Shown here piece after piece: positions 10,271-21,170 of a stretch of 64,000 nucleotides of DNA (its first letter is position 1; every line of letters begins with the position of its first letter). Origin of the DNA: Beroe forskalii (Eukaryota > Ctenophora > Nuda > Beroida > Beroidae); the NCBI GenBank assembly GCA_011033025.1, contig WFMF01000003.1, positions 1,705,483-1,769,482 on the forward strand, in the 5' to 3' direction. The notes beneath the pieces are model-generated. The model saw only the letters and a program-made list of their open reading frames with translations, was not told the origin of the DNA and ran no database searches. The translations under genes and the position numbers were made by a program.

Positions 10271-13249
10271 TCAACACAGCCCACATGCTGCCCTGCAGGC
10301 TCTACTCATGTAGCTCACAAACTGGCTTTGTCCACAATAACCCAAGCTTGCCCATTGCCCACACATAAAGTTGGTATTGTGACAGTGAGGATCTTTGCAC
10401 TTTCCACATGAAGCTGCACAGTGCTGGACCATGAACCCTTGGAACCGATCCTGCTTGCAATAGCCAGATGCTGCCCAAGTAGAGCAAGATCCAATGTGTT
10501 CCACTGAATCCCTGCAAGGTTTGGTTGTGTCACAGAACCCACAGGATTCTCTGCAGTGTTCTGCCATGAATTCTTTATATTCCTCTGCCAAACAGAAAGA
10601 ATTAGCCCATGTTGGACAACTCTGAGCATGCATGTCCGTGTCCTTGCAGTCTGGTGCCTCAGTTAATTCTGGAGTTGGAGTGGTTGGTTCATGTTGGAAG
10701 CAGGATCGGGAAGCTGCTGTCCATCCAATCATATCTGACATGAGATCATCACCCATCAGGAAACATTCTCTTTTCTTTGACTTCCAAGCCATCCAAGCTA
10801 CTGGGCTGACCATCACGCCCTTGCACTGTGAGTGGCTCTTACACTGTTCAATACAATGCTCAGGAGAGACCAGGGTGGCATGGTGGAGTACATTGGTGAG
10901 TGACATGACCACATCACTCACCCAGCATTCCTGGTCTAAGGAAGTGGTGGGCTGAGGGGGCTGGGTTGTGGTGAGACTGGTGTTGCACCTGCCACATGAC
11001 ATAGCACAGTTGTTCAGCATGAATGCAGCGTATTTCTGACTGCTGCAGTAACCTGTTGCAGCCCACCCCGGACAATCCTCTTCAAACCTCTCTTCATCAA
11101 AGCAATCAGTAGGGTCAGCTTCACTCCGACAAGTGCCACATGTTTTGCCACACAGCATTGTCATCAGGTGCTCAGTTTGAGAATCATAACAAAATCCTGA
11201 CTTTCTCCACCATTTGCAAGAAGTATCTGTTATCAAGTTTCTGCATTGCTTGTCATTTTCTTCTTCTTCACAAAAACCACAGCTCTTAGCACACTTATTC
11301 TTCATCTTATGCTCTCTCTTCTGGCAGCGACCGAGTTGAGCATTTGCACTGCACCATGCATCTGGCAGTTTGTTGACACACGGTTTACGTCTCTTGACAC
11401 AAGCCGAGACATCAGTGGATCCCTTGGGGGAGAAAGTGTCAGCAGGGCAGGGACTGCACTCCTGGTTCCTGTATTCACTGTAGGTGTTGACAGGACACAT
11501 CTGACACCTGCCTTTACTATTCATCCCAAAACCTGCCTCGCAGAACTCCGAACAAAACCCACAAGATCTCCTGCACTCAGTCTCCATGAAGGAGATGTGT
11601 TCAGGCACAGAACAGAAGCCTCTAGCAGCCCACTTGACGCACTTTCTCCTCACCAGGGCTGCATCCTGACACTCTTCCGCTGACTCCACACAGTCGTCGA
11701 TAGAGGTGGACCCAGGCTGTGAAGTGGTCCCTTCAGGGCAGGAGGTACAGGTGGAGGACCCATAGCCACTGTAATGTCCTTCTGGACACATGTCACAGGA
11801 GACTCCGCTCCAGAAGTAGCCTGGCACACAGCTGGTTGTGAAGGGCGTCGTGAGTTGCTCTGTCAGCGCCATTGTGGACTCTGAGGTCAGCTCTTGTGTG
11901 GGTTGTTCAGTGGTCAGGTGGTCTGTTTCTGTTTCTGAAGTTGTGTGTTCTTTTGTAGTTACCATGGTGACAACAGTTGTACTTTCTATTTCTTCAATAG
12001 TCGTTGCTAAAGCACTCTCTGTACTCTCCACATTGTTAGCAGTGGTTTCCAAAACTACAGCAGTGGTTTCCAAGGCTGCAGCAGTGGTTTCCACGACTTC
12101 CTCTGATGCGGTGGTTTGTAATGCCTCCTTAGTGGGTGTCGGCTTTTCATCCCTCAAACTCTTGAAGGTGATGTAAGCAGCATAGTCGAGCAGCAGGCAC
12201 AAGTTAGCCTTCTCCCCCCTGTAGAACCTGAAGAAGCCGTTGAGTCCCCAGTCCGGCCCCCAACTGTTCCTCATTTCCCAGAAATCAGGTCCGTACCCCG
12301 TGAGAAGGACAGCATGGTCTGGATCAGAGTACTCCGCTTTGCAGCCGTCGTATTGTCCCCTGTCGTAGGCCTTCAGTTCTTCCTCAGCTTTGATAGCCAC
12401 TGCTAGGGGCGAAGTCTGGATAGCAGCCATCACAGCATCGTGACCCTCCACGAACCTGTACCCTGTGATCTGCAGGGTGTCTTGGAGGGCGTTAGCGTAC
12501 CTATCATACTCACACTTCCTGTCGTACCCCCAGTACTTGTACTTGGCTAGAGGAGCCAAGTGCTGAGTCTCTATCACCAGATCCCACCCGTGCTCGTACA
12601 ACCCCCCGTCACAGCCGTCGTGGTCTGGTCCCACGTGCTCGTAGAACAGTTCGTAAGTGCAGTCGAGGAGTTGCTGGTTAGAAAGCTGGATAAGTTGTCC
12701 TGTCGCCTTCTTCAGGGCGAACTCTATGAGTCCCACTGCAGGGAATGTCCAGCAAGACCCACAGTGTTTCCCCTGGTTAAAGGAACCCGTCACGTAGCCC
12801 CTGCTGTCCCAGCTCAGAGAGGCGGGGCTGCTTCTTCTTAGGAGATTTCCTTGTGTTTGACTTGGTCTCCGACTTGGTCATGTTCTGCAGGCCGAGGAAC
12901 CAACTCTCTCCTCGTCTGACATGGCAGAGAACGTGTTCACAGTCATTCGGTAGAAGGAGCGGCCTGTGTCGTACAGGCGGTTGTGGGCTCGTATCTTCTT
13001 CAGCGCCTTCACAAAGTTATTCTTCCTCTGCCTGTCATCTGAACGCTGTGATCCTGGGTCCTTAGCCATGAGCAGTGCAGGGCCCTCCCTGGTTCCGTAC
13101 AGAGCAGAGTACTTCCTGTAGGCTTCAGCGAAGCTCCCAGCCCTGAGAACAGCTTCCTTCTCCTCATCCGACACGCGGTAGTTCCTCACTCGGGAGAACG
13201 AAAACACCCCCGGGAGAGAGGCGAACAGAAGCAAAAGTATAAACAACAT
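10271..13249 (-). CDS. Secreted papain-family (C1A) cysteine protease with Cys-rich modules, a PAN-like domain and seven ShKT domains; contains two frameshifts
   Basis: Starts at ATG 13249 with a signal peptide (MLFILLLLFASLPGVFS) and an I29-type inhibitor propeptide (about residues 20-115). The frame then shifts twice before the C1A domain. Residues below are counted from the Val preceding TGSFNQGKH (12793). C1A: oxyanion Gln7, catalytic Cys14 in CGSCW, His160 in DPDHAVLLTGYG, Asn176 in RNSWG, to about 210. Then a Thr/Glu-rich linker (215-320), two Cys-rich ephrin-receptor-like modules (322-368, 418-465), four ShKT domains (375-414, 472-508, 517-555, 564-603), a PAN/apple-like domain (621-700) and three more ShKT (716-754, 760-799, 804-840). 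The last ShKT ends at the stop. Family knowledge predicts a secreted or lysosomal endopeptidase; the Thr-rich stalk is probably O-glycosylated. ShKT modules occur in ion-channel toxins but here are more likely binding modules. No intron is visible. Confidence 0.85.
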
Positions 13250-13760
13250 TTCACAAAAAGGGTGCTACTCTCAGAGCTACAACATTTTCCATTTTACATC
13301 CGACATGTAAATTAAATTACATATAACCTAGGCCCTGGACTCCGTTATTTTTAGGCTACTATGTCATGGTGTTGGAGATTTATTGATTTGAAGAATTGAC
13401 TTAGTTAAAACAAATGATACGAAAACTTTAAATCAGTTTCGAAAATCATTATTATCTTTTGTAATATTACAGCTCATAGCAATCAATAAATTAGTCTTTC
13501 TTTCTATTATAATAGTCAATCGATGATTAGTTTCAACTTTTAATAATATCGGCAAAAGTATCTACTTTCAATAATGAAATTTCATACTAAACTAATGGAT
13601 TTCAATTTGTTCGATGGGGGGGGGGGCGATAATAATTAATTTTCCTACACAATATTTTATAAAGAAAAATATAGCAATATGGAAAATAACCCAACTGTTT
13701 TTATAATCACGAAAATGAGCGCATTGTTAATGATTAGCCCCCAGGGATTTCTCATTTACT
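13250..13760. other. AT-rich spacer upstream of the protease gene
   Basis: No gene seen. Contains an 11-base G run (13616-13626). The first few hundred bases should include the promoter of the minus-strand protease, but I cannot point to a clear TATA box. Confidence 0.4.
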
Positions 13761-13762
13761 CA

Positions 13763-13768
13763 TTTATT
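13763..13768 (-). promoter_or_regulatory. Candidate polyadenylation signal of the bHLH gene
   Basis: TTTATT on the plus strand (AATAAA on the minus strand) about 300 bases past the bHLH stop codon. Assigned by position. Confidence 0.35.
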
Positions 13769-13807
13769 TTACCACAGGTTAATAACCACAAAAAACTGTC
13801 GTGTTAT

Positions 13808-13860
13808 TTTCATCCTCTACCAATGAGTGAGCTCAGCTCACTCATTGGTAGAGGATGAAA
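13808..13860. repeat. Perfect 25-bp inverted repeat (hairpin)
   Basis: Arms 13808-13832 and 13836-13860 are exact reverse complements separated by three bases. The core reads CCAATGAGTGAGCTCAGCTC and continues symmetrically. It lies between the protease promoter and the bHLH 3' end. It could be a folded transcript end or a small mobile-element remnant. Confidence 0.85.
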
Positions 13861-14065
13861 GTGTGAAAATCGTACAGAAACATCGAGTGCTGTACTGAGT
13901 CAAAAAGTTTTATGCTGCGTTCATTAGATGTACCTTCGGCTGAAAGTAGCACGCCCTAAAGTAATCATTTCTTAAAATCTCTATACTTGAAATTTCCATC
14001 CTTGAAATCTCCATTCTGAAATCTGCATTCTGAAAGTTCCGATCAGAAATCTGCATGAAGGACTT

Positions 14066-14649
14066 TCAGTAGAAGTCGAAGGAGTCCTCGAAGTAATTCG
14101 TGGTCGTGTCGGCCCCGCTGTTGAGTGTGACATCAGGTGTTAGGTACCCCGGGAACTCCACAACATTGGTTGGGAGGAGGACTGAACAGGACTCATTCTC
14201 ATTGATTGGGAGGCGGGTTGAGAAAGACTCATTGGGGCAGGACTCCCTTTCATTTGTTTGGGGCAGAGCTGAGCAGGAAACAGTTGGGCAGGGCTGTTCA
14301 AAGAAATCTGTTGTGCTGGAGACCATTGCTTCTTCTTTTTCCTGAATTCATTCTGACATTAGTGGATCAGCGGTAATTTTAGAGTTAAATTTATAGTTAA
14401 ATTTATAGTTAAATTGGGTGAATTCCTGAATTCTGTGTCCAACCAATGTCGGACCTCCATCATAGTTGGTATCACAGAATGCATCCAGAAAATGTAGATG
14501 AAAATGAAAAAATATCCCACCTTTTCCTTCACATCCTTTTCTTCTCTTAATATTTGAGACAAAAAGTCGATGTATCTTGCAGCAGACTTGAGGATTTGCA
14601 GCTTCGACATTTTCTTCTCAGGACGACGGGTGGGAACTGTGTCTCTCAG
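14066..14649 (-). CDS. Class A bHLH transcription factor (Twist/TAL-like), last two exons
   Basis: Exon 14649-14521 starts after a CAG acceptor and ends before GTGGGA. It encodes the loop and second helix: LRDTVPTRRPEKK followed by MSKLQILKSAARYIDFLSQI. The KLSK..TL..A.RYIDFL pattern is typical of Twist, with TAL-like features as well. The next exon, 14341-14066, starts with EKEEA and carries a Ser/Pro/Glu-rich tail ending in an acidic aromatic FEDSFDFY, possibly an activation or partner-binding motif. The phases agree (AAG|GAA). The basic DNA-binding segment and first helix should lie in an upstream exon (above 14650), but I did not find them. The protein is expected to be nuclear and to dimerise with E-proteins. 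A shorter, Id-like protein lacking the basic region is an alternative. Confidence 0.7.
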
Positions 14650-14734
14650 CTGAAATTCAAAATTAATTTAGTTTACCTAATAGATGATAAATCAGTCAAA
14701 TTTATACTAGCTGCTGGTTATAATTGAAACTACC

Positions 14735-15352
14735 ACTCTAATTTACTCTGACACCGCTACATTTTACTCTGACAACACTCCACTCTATTCTGACACCAGT
14801 TCATTCTGACATGACACCACTCTACTTTACTCTGACAACACTATCCTGACACCAGTTCATTCTGACACCACTCTACTTTACTCTGACAACACTATCCTGA
14901 CACCAGTTCATTCTGACAGCACTCTACTTTACTCTGACAACACTCCACTCTATTCTGACACCAGTTCATTCTGACACCACTCTACTTCACTCTGACACCA
15001 CTCCACTCTATTCTGACACCACTTCATTCTGACATCACTCTACTTTACTCTGACACCACTCTACTTAATTTTGACACCAGTTCATTCTGACACCAATCTA
15101 CTTTACTCTGACACCACTCTACTTCATTTTGAAACGAGCGCATTCAGACACCACTCCACTTGATTCTGAAACCATGAAAACATTCTGACATCACTCCACT
15201 TTACTCTGACAATACTCCACTCTATTCTGAGACCAGTTCATTCTTACACCACTCTACTTCACTCTGACACCACTCCAATCCATTTTGACGCCAGTTCATC
15301 CTGACAACACTCTTTTTCACCCTGACAATACTCTATTCTGACATCACTCCAT
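14735..15352. repeat. Minisatellite in the bHLH upstream region (CATTCTGACACCACTCTACT-type units)
   Basis: Irregular tandem units of about 14-16 bases, such as CACTCTACTTTACTCTGACA and CAGTTCATTCTGACAC, grouped into higher-order blocks of about 60 bp. If the bHLH gene has upstream exons this array is intronic. No splice signal is clearly part of the unit. Confidence 0.8.
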
Positions 15353-15559
15353 TTTCCACTGAACTGATTTGGTACATTGTTTGCTGGTTCTCTGTAATGA
15401 AGCGATGAAGAATGAGGAATGTTACTACTCTCAGTTCTCAGATGTAACTTTGGATGGCGTATTTCATCAGTGGAAGTATTCTTAAAACAGTATAGTTTTT
15501 GGCGAATGAATGGTTGTGATCTAAGCAGTATAATGAAATGTTATGAAGGGCTCGCAAGT

Positions 15560-15842
15560 GCAGAAAGGATCACTGCCTAAACATGGAAAGTACGTTTAAT
15601 TCACTTGAAAACGGTTGACAATCTTCAGACTCTAGTTGGCAGGATGGTGACAGCTCTGATTTCCTGGAAATGGGGCTTTCTCCCGACTGTGTGAATCCTA
15701 GCACCTCCCATGTTGGCACCTTGCCACCTTGAAGTGTCAAGTCACACCTGAGTCAAGGTAATTCAGGGTTTACCTTTCACTGTTGTTCTGATGGAGAACT
15801 GGTCAATATAAGACGTGTTCTCTTGTTCCTGCTCTTCATTCC
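15560..15842 (-). other. Possible 5' exons of the bHLH gene (weak)
   Basis: On the minus strand, 15842-15775 has a candidate acceptor (TTTCCAAAG), an open frame beginning NEEQEQENTSYIDQF, and ends before GTAAAC. A second open stretch (about 15720-15570) has Ser/Pro/Glu-rich residues such as SPISRKSELSPSCQ. Both resemble disordered N-terminal regions of bHLH proteins but contain no basic domain. They may be coincidental open frames. Confidence 0.2.
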
Positions 15843-16031
15843 TTTGGAAACAGGAAACAAACTGTTTTAGATCGTTTGATTGAAGTTTTCTAGTGCCTTA
15901 GTGTGTGTCTGTACTCTCAAATCTGACTTTGTATTATAATTTCCTATAACTATAGAGACCTGAGACATGTACTATGGTAGATTAAGATAAGAAAATAGAT
16001 ACCAATCATTCTAGATAAGACTGTATTCAGA

Positions 16032-19000
16032 ATGATGTTTGCATTGGTGGTTCTCTCACTGCTTGGTTACCATGGTAACAGTGCACCACCGCACCGTAAC
16101 CAAGAAAACGATATACATGCTTATTGCGACATGAAGCTAAATAACGTTGGAGAATATTTAGGTGGGTCTGATAATGAGACACTGAGTTTAAAACCACCCC
16201 TTCTTACATCGGTAATGGTTTATGGTATCATTTAACTCGAGCTGGATTAATTGATGATTATTAGTCAGTGACTTTAGACTAAGGTTATTTGGAACTCTGG
16301 AGTTAGATAGGTCCAGGGACTGTAATCTCCTTCTTTCAATGGGGTTTACTGATTTCTCTGACATCTTGTTATGGCAGGTCCCGTGTATTTGTTCTCTGAC
16401 ATCTTGTTATGGGGATTCCGTGTATTTGTTCTCTGACATCTTGTAAAAGCGATCAAAGTGGGAAAACACGGCTTCCACATCCATGAGAATGCAGTATCTG
16501 GACGTAAGATTTAGAAACAAATAAAGTACAAACTGGCTTTTTATTTCCATTGTAGAATTGCAGTATCTGGACGTAAGATTTAAGAAAGAAAATATAAATC
16601 ATAAACTTTCCCCAAGCATTACTTTGTTCCCCTAGAATTGCTGAGACTCCACTAGATCCAAATTATTTGTAAATGTATCTGTCCCTACAGTGGACTGTTC
16701 CACGGCTGGAGGACACTACAACCCCACCAACATGACCCACGGGAGCGTCTTTGGAAAGGACGGGGATTTAAATAACCGACACACCGGGGACTTGGGAAAC
16801 GTGATGGCTGGCGACGGTGGGAACCTTTCTTTAAATTAAACAAACTTCAAGAGATTATTTAATGTTACCAGTAAATTTAAATTATACAAACTTCAAGAGA
16901 TTATTTAATGTTACTTGTAAATTTAAATTATACAAACTTCAAGAGATTATTTAATGTTACCAGTAAATTTAAATTATACAAACTTCAAGAGATTATTTAA
17001 TGTTACTTGTAAATTTGATGCTACTAAGAATATAATAAGAGATTATTTACTATTGATAAGGAAACTTTCAAGAGTTTCCGAATTGACCAGTGGAAACACA
17101 TTTTATAATGGTCTTGAAATCAGACCATAATTTCATGGACTGAATCAACCTGTTCTTTGTCATTGCGCTTTTAATCAAATAGAAATGTGCATAACCAGAC
17201 GGCATTCTGATATCAGTTCGATAAGTTGATAGCCTGTTCAGACATTGATATCCTCTATTGTATCAAGAGAGGTCGAGGGGTTTTCTAAGATTGGTAACCC
17301 TCAGAAACGATCTACATGGAGGTTCACTTTGACACGGGCAAGAATTGGCCAGCCCCCTTCACAATTTACGGAGAAAACTCCGTTATTGGACGCTCAGTCG
17401 TGCTTCACGCGGGGGAGGACGACCTCGGAGTCGGAAACCATTCAGGTAAATAGTTTCACTGTAATAACCGGGGCAACCATTCAGGTAAATAGTTTCACTG
17501 TAATCACCGTGGCAACCATTCAGGTTAATAGTTTCACTGTAATCACCGTGGCAATAGTTTCACTGTAACCGGGGCAACCATTCAGGTAAATAGTTTCACT
17601 GTAATCACCGTGGCAACCATTCAGGTAAATAGTTTCACTGTAATCACCGTGGCAACCATTCAGGTAAATAGTTTCACTGTAATCACCGTGACAACCATTC
17701 AGGTAAATAGTTTCACTGTAATCACTCGGGCAAGCATTAGGTAAATAGTTTCACTGTAATCACCGGGGCAACCATTCAGGTAAATAGTTTCACTGTAATC
17801 ACCGTGGCAACCATTCAGGTAAATAGTTTCACTGTAATCACCGTGGCAACCATTCAGGTAAGTAGTTTCACTGTTATGACCGTGGCAACCATTCAGGTAA
17901 ATAGTTTCACTGTAATCACCGTGGCAAATACTTGATAGGGTCCCCTGTTAGTGATAGGGACCTCTGTTTACTTGATAGGGTCCCCTGTTAGTGATAGGGA
18001 CCTCTGTTAACTTGATAGGGTCCCCTGTTAGTGATAGGGTCCTAAGTTAACTTGATAGGGTCCCCTGTTTGTGATAGGGACCTCTGTTAACTTGATAGGG
18101 TCCCCTGTTAGTGGTAGGGACCTCTGTTTACTTGATAGGGTCCCCTGTTAGTGATAGGGGCCTCTGTTAGTGATAGGGACCTCTGTTAACTTGATAGGGT
18201 CCCCTGTTAGTGATAGGGACCTCTGTTAACTTGATAGGGTCCCCTGTTAGTGATAGGGTCATATGTTAACTTGATAGGGTCCCCTGTTAGTGATAGGGAC
18301 CTCTGTTAACTTGATAGGGTCCCCTGTTAGTGATAGGGACCTCTGTTAACTTGATAGGGTCCCCTGTTAGTGATAGGGTCCTCTGTTAACTTGATAGGGT
18401 CCCCTGTTAGTGATAGGGACCTCTGTTAACTTGATAGGGTCCCCTGTTAGTGATAGGGACCTCTGTTTACTTGATAGGGTCCCCTGTTAGTGATAGGGAC
18501 CTCTGTTAACTTGATAGGGTCCCCTGTTAGTGATAGGGTCCTATGTTAACTTGATAGGGTCCCCTGTTAGTGATAGGGACCTCTGTTAACTTGATAGGGT
18601 CCCCTGTTAGTGATAGGGACCTCTGTTAACTTGATAGGGTCCCCTGTTAGTGATAGGGACCTCTGTTAACTTGATAGGGTCCCCTGTTAGTGATAGGGTC
18701 CTATGTTAACTTGATAGGGTCCCCTGTTAGTGATAGGGACCTCTGTTAACTTGATAGGGTCCCCTGTTAGTGATAGGGACCTCTGTTTAATTGATAGGGT
18801 CCCCTGTTAGTGATAGGGACCTCTGTTTAACTTGATAGGGTCCCCTGTTAGTGATAGGGACCTCTGTTAACTTGATAGGGTCCCCTGTTAGTGATAGGGA
18901 CCTCTGTTAACTTGATAGGGTCCTCTGTTAGTGATAGGGACCTCTGTTTACTTGATAGGGTCCCCTGTTAGTGATAGGGACCTCTGTTTACTTGATAGGG

Positions 19001-20238
19001 TCCCCTGTTAGTGATAGGGACCTCTGTTTACTTGATAGGGTCCCCTGTTAGTGATAGGGACCTCTGTTTACTTGATAGGGTCCCCTGTTAGTGATAGGGA
19101 CCTCTGTTAACTTGATAGGGTCCCCTGTTAGTGATAGGGACCTCTGTTTACTTGATAGGGTCCCCTGTTAGTGATAGGGACCTCTGTTTAACTTGATAGG
19201 GTCCCCTGTTAGTGATAGGGACCTCTGTTTACTTGATCGGGTCCCCTGTTAGTGATAGGGACCTCTGTTTACTTGATAGGGTCCCCTGTTAGTGATAGGG
19301 ACCTCTGTTTACTTGATAGGGTCCCCTGTTAGTGATAGGGACCTCTGTTAGTGATAGGGTCCTATGTTAACTTGATAGGGTCCCCTGTTAGTGATAGGGA
19401 CCTCTGTTAACTTGATAGGGTCCCCTGTTAGTGATAGGGACCTCTGTTAACTTGATAGGGTCCCCTGTTAGTGATAGGTCCTCTTAACTTGATAGGGTCC
19501 CCTGTCAGTGATAGGGACCTCTGTTAACTTGATAGGGTCCCCTGTTAGTGATAGGGACCTCTGTTAACTTGATAGGGTCCCCTGTTAGTGATAGGGACCT
19601 CTGTTTACTTGATAGGGTCCCCTGTTAGTGATAGGGACCTCTGTTTACTTGATAGGGTCCCCTGTTAGTGATAGGGACCTCTGTTTACTTGATAGGTCCC
19701 CTGTTAGTGATAGGGACCTCTGTTTGACTTGATAGGTCCCTGTTGGTGATGGGGTCCTATGTTAACTTGATAGGGTCCCCTGTAAGTGATAGGGACCTCT
19801 GTTAATTTGATAGGGTCCCCTGTTAGTGATAGGGACCTCTGTTTACTTGATAGGGTCCCCTGTTAGTGATAGGGACCTCTGTTATCTCTATAGGGTCCCT
19901 TGTTAGTAATAGGGGCCTTTGTTTTGAGATAGGTCCCCCTGTTAGTGATAGGGTCCTATGTTAACTTGATAGGGTCCCCTGTTAGTTATAGGGTCCTATG
20001 TTAACTTGATAGGGTCCCCTGTTAGTGATAGGGTCCTATGTTAACTTGATAGGGTCCCCTGTCAGTGATAGGGACCTCTGTTAACTTTATAGGGTCCCAT
20101 GTGAGTGATAGGGACCTCTGTTAACTTGATAGGGTCCCCTGTTCCAGGTTCTGATGATTCGGGCACCATACCGTTAAATCAGAACATCGGTGAGATTCCC
20201 TGGAACGGAGCTTCGTTGCTGCTCCCGAGGCCGTAGTC
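16032..20238 (+). CDS. Extracellular-type Cu/Zn superoxide dismutase, six exons, C terminus unresolved
   Basis: Exons: 16032-16161, 16311-16343, 16450-16503, 16691-16816, 17305-17445 and 20148-about 20238; each junction is phase 1. Exon 1 encodes a signal peptide (MMFALVVLSLLG) and the mature start. Exon 2 gives PGTVISFFQ, a typical SOD strand. Exon 3 has GKHGFHIHE (two Cu-ligand His). Exon 4 has CSTAGGHYNPTNMTHG and RHTGDLGN (bridging and Zn-ligand His and Asp, and the disulfide Cys). Exon 5 has IGRSVVLHAGEDDLG (final Cu-ligand His). All seven metal ligands are present. SOD dismutates superoxide to O2 and H2O2. Missing are about 12 residues before GKHG and the usual C-terminal GNAG.R.AC segment, with its active-site Arg and second disulfide Cys. 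Exon 6 instead reads SDDSGTIPLNQNIGE and stops at TAG, so the true end may be in another exon or altered. Confidence 0.8.
16354..16449 (+). repeat. Triplicated acceptor region before SOD exon 3
   Basis: TTCTCTGACATCTTGT starts at 16354, 16392 and 16429, a unit of 37-38 bp. The third copy runs directly into the AG acceptor of exon 3. The first copy carries its own CAG (TTATGGCAG), a potential alternative acceptor. Confidence 0.8.
16485..16590 (+). repeat. Duplicated donor of SOD exon 3
   Basis: GCAGTATCTGGACGTAAGAT, the exon 3 end with its donor, occurs at 16491 and again at 16560, a 69-bp offset. The second copy lies in the intron and is preceded by its own TAG. One junction has therefore been copied. 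Confidence 0.85.
16842..17038 (+). repeat. 46-bp tandem repeat in SOD intron 4
   Basis: Four copies of an AT-rich 46-bp unit containing CTTCAAGAGATTATTTAATG. They alternate between ACCAGT and ACTTGT variants, so the evolving block may be 92 bp. The array starts just after the exon 4 donor but does not contain it. Confidence 0.85.
17432..17930 (+). repeat. 39-bp array that repeats the SOD exon 5 donor
   Basis: About a dozen copies of a 39-bp unit built on ACCATTCAGGTAAATAGTTT. The first copy is the real exon end (CATTCAG at 17445) with its GTAAAT donor; later copies lie in the intron. Most keep AG|GTAA. Extending the exon by one unit reads GGT AAA TAG, so use of a later donor would stop translation at once. 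Confidence 0.9.
17931..20147 (+). repeat. 40-bp array filling the rest of SOD intron 5 up to the acceptor
   Basis: About 55 copies of a 40-bp unit, including GTCCCCTGTTAGTGATAGGG and ACCTCTGTTAACTTGATAGG. Some copies are truncated or differ in register. The final copy becomes GGGTCCCCTGTTCCAG, which is the acceptor of exon 6. With the preceding 39-bp array, nearly all of the 2.7-kb intron is tandem repeat. The same unit reappears at 30.4-35.4 kb. Confidence 0.95.
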
Positions 20239-21170
20239 TGTAGATTAGCTTGCTAATACTACAGCGATGGTGCGTTAAGACTAAGAAACAAGTAGGCTGC
20301 CAACTTTCTTATGCTCTTGTAGTATAAGATCGCGTGCAACCTAACAGACTAGCGCTGTATCAGCCATTAGTCTTTCTCTTACAGTCAGTTCTTTGTGCTT
20401 TTTAGCCGGATGAGAACTAAAAAATCCTCCAGATCTACCAGTGAGGTCCCAGTCTCTTAAAGCTTTCAGCTGTTGTGTACTTTCTCTTAAAAAATGCAAA
20501 CTGATCCATAAACCCCCAGGAGATCAGGAACTGTCTCGAACGTTAACCGTGTATAGAGACAGTTCACCGGCCCTTCTTCCCGAGGAGGAAAAAGGACCGG
20601 TAGCAATACCAGGATGACAATTTTTCAACCAAATCATACAAAGTAACTAAACAACAAAAGACGACGATAATCAAGTTTAATCAAGAAAATAATGGAAGGA
20701 GAGCAGGAGGTCCTGACATTTCGATAATCACCACTCAAAATGAAATCCGTACCACTTTTTAAATACACTTATGTTACCGAAGGCAACCCAGCTCACGCCT
20801 TCAAAACTACACTTACCTTTTATGACTTTTGACCGACCCATGGCAATGTGGACAGAGAGCAAATCTATTTTCACGCTTTGGACAACTACACTTGCCTTTA
20901 ACTGTAGTGTTTGCAAAAGGCGGCCATGGCCTAACACCCGGACCCCATTGCTCAGTGAAGTTCACCAAGCCAATGTCACTGGAAATGCTGTTCAATATAG
21001 CCAGAGCACCCAGTGGTACCAGTGGCAACTTGTGCAGTAGCAGTGGTGTCCTGTGGCCCCCTAACACCTGACCCCTGGTTGCTCAGTGAGTTTCCCCTGT
21101 TAATGGTCATGAAATAAACAGTCCCCTGCCCAACAGAGCTCTGTTAGTAGGGTCCCACCTCTGTTAGAAA
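20239..21170. other. Sequence between SOD exon 6 and the decayed array
   Basis: No convincing gene. 20230-20400 has short partly inverted segments (TAGATTAGCTTGCTAATACT; a repeated GTAGTATAAG-like region) that could be a small element. 20540-20600 has an inverted CCGG..GGACCGG segment. 20770-21110 is open for short distances on both strands, without a recognisable domain. Confidence 0.35.

Noticed and set aside
10271-12793. Venom toxin because of ShKT domains
   Set aside because: The domains are C-terminal modules of a protease with an intact catalytic triad. ShKT is widespread in non-venom secreted proteins, so toxicity is not supported.
17245-17568. Open frame over the SOD exon 5 region and 39-bp array
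   Set aside because: Wrong frame for SOD; the peptide repeats (NSFTVITVATIQV) come from the array.
20728-21071. Overlapping open frames on both strands near 20.8-21.1 kb as a gene
   Set aside because: Four overlapping short frames with no domain, splice support or consistent composition.
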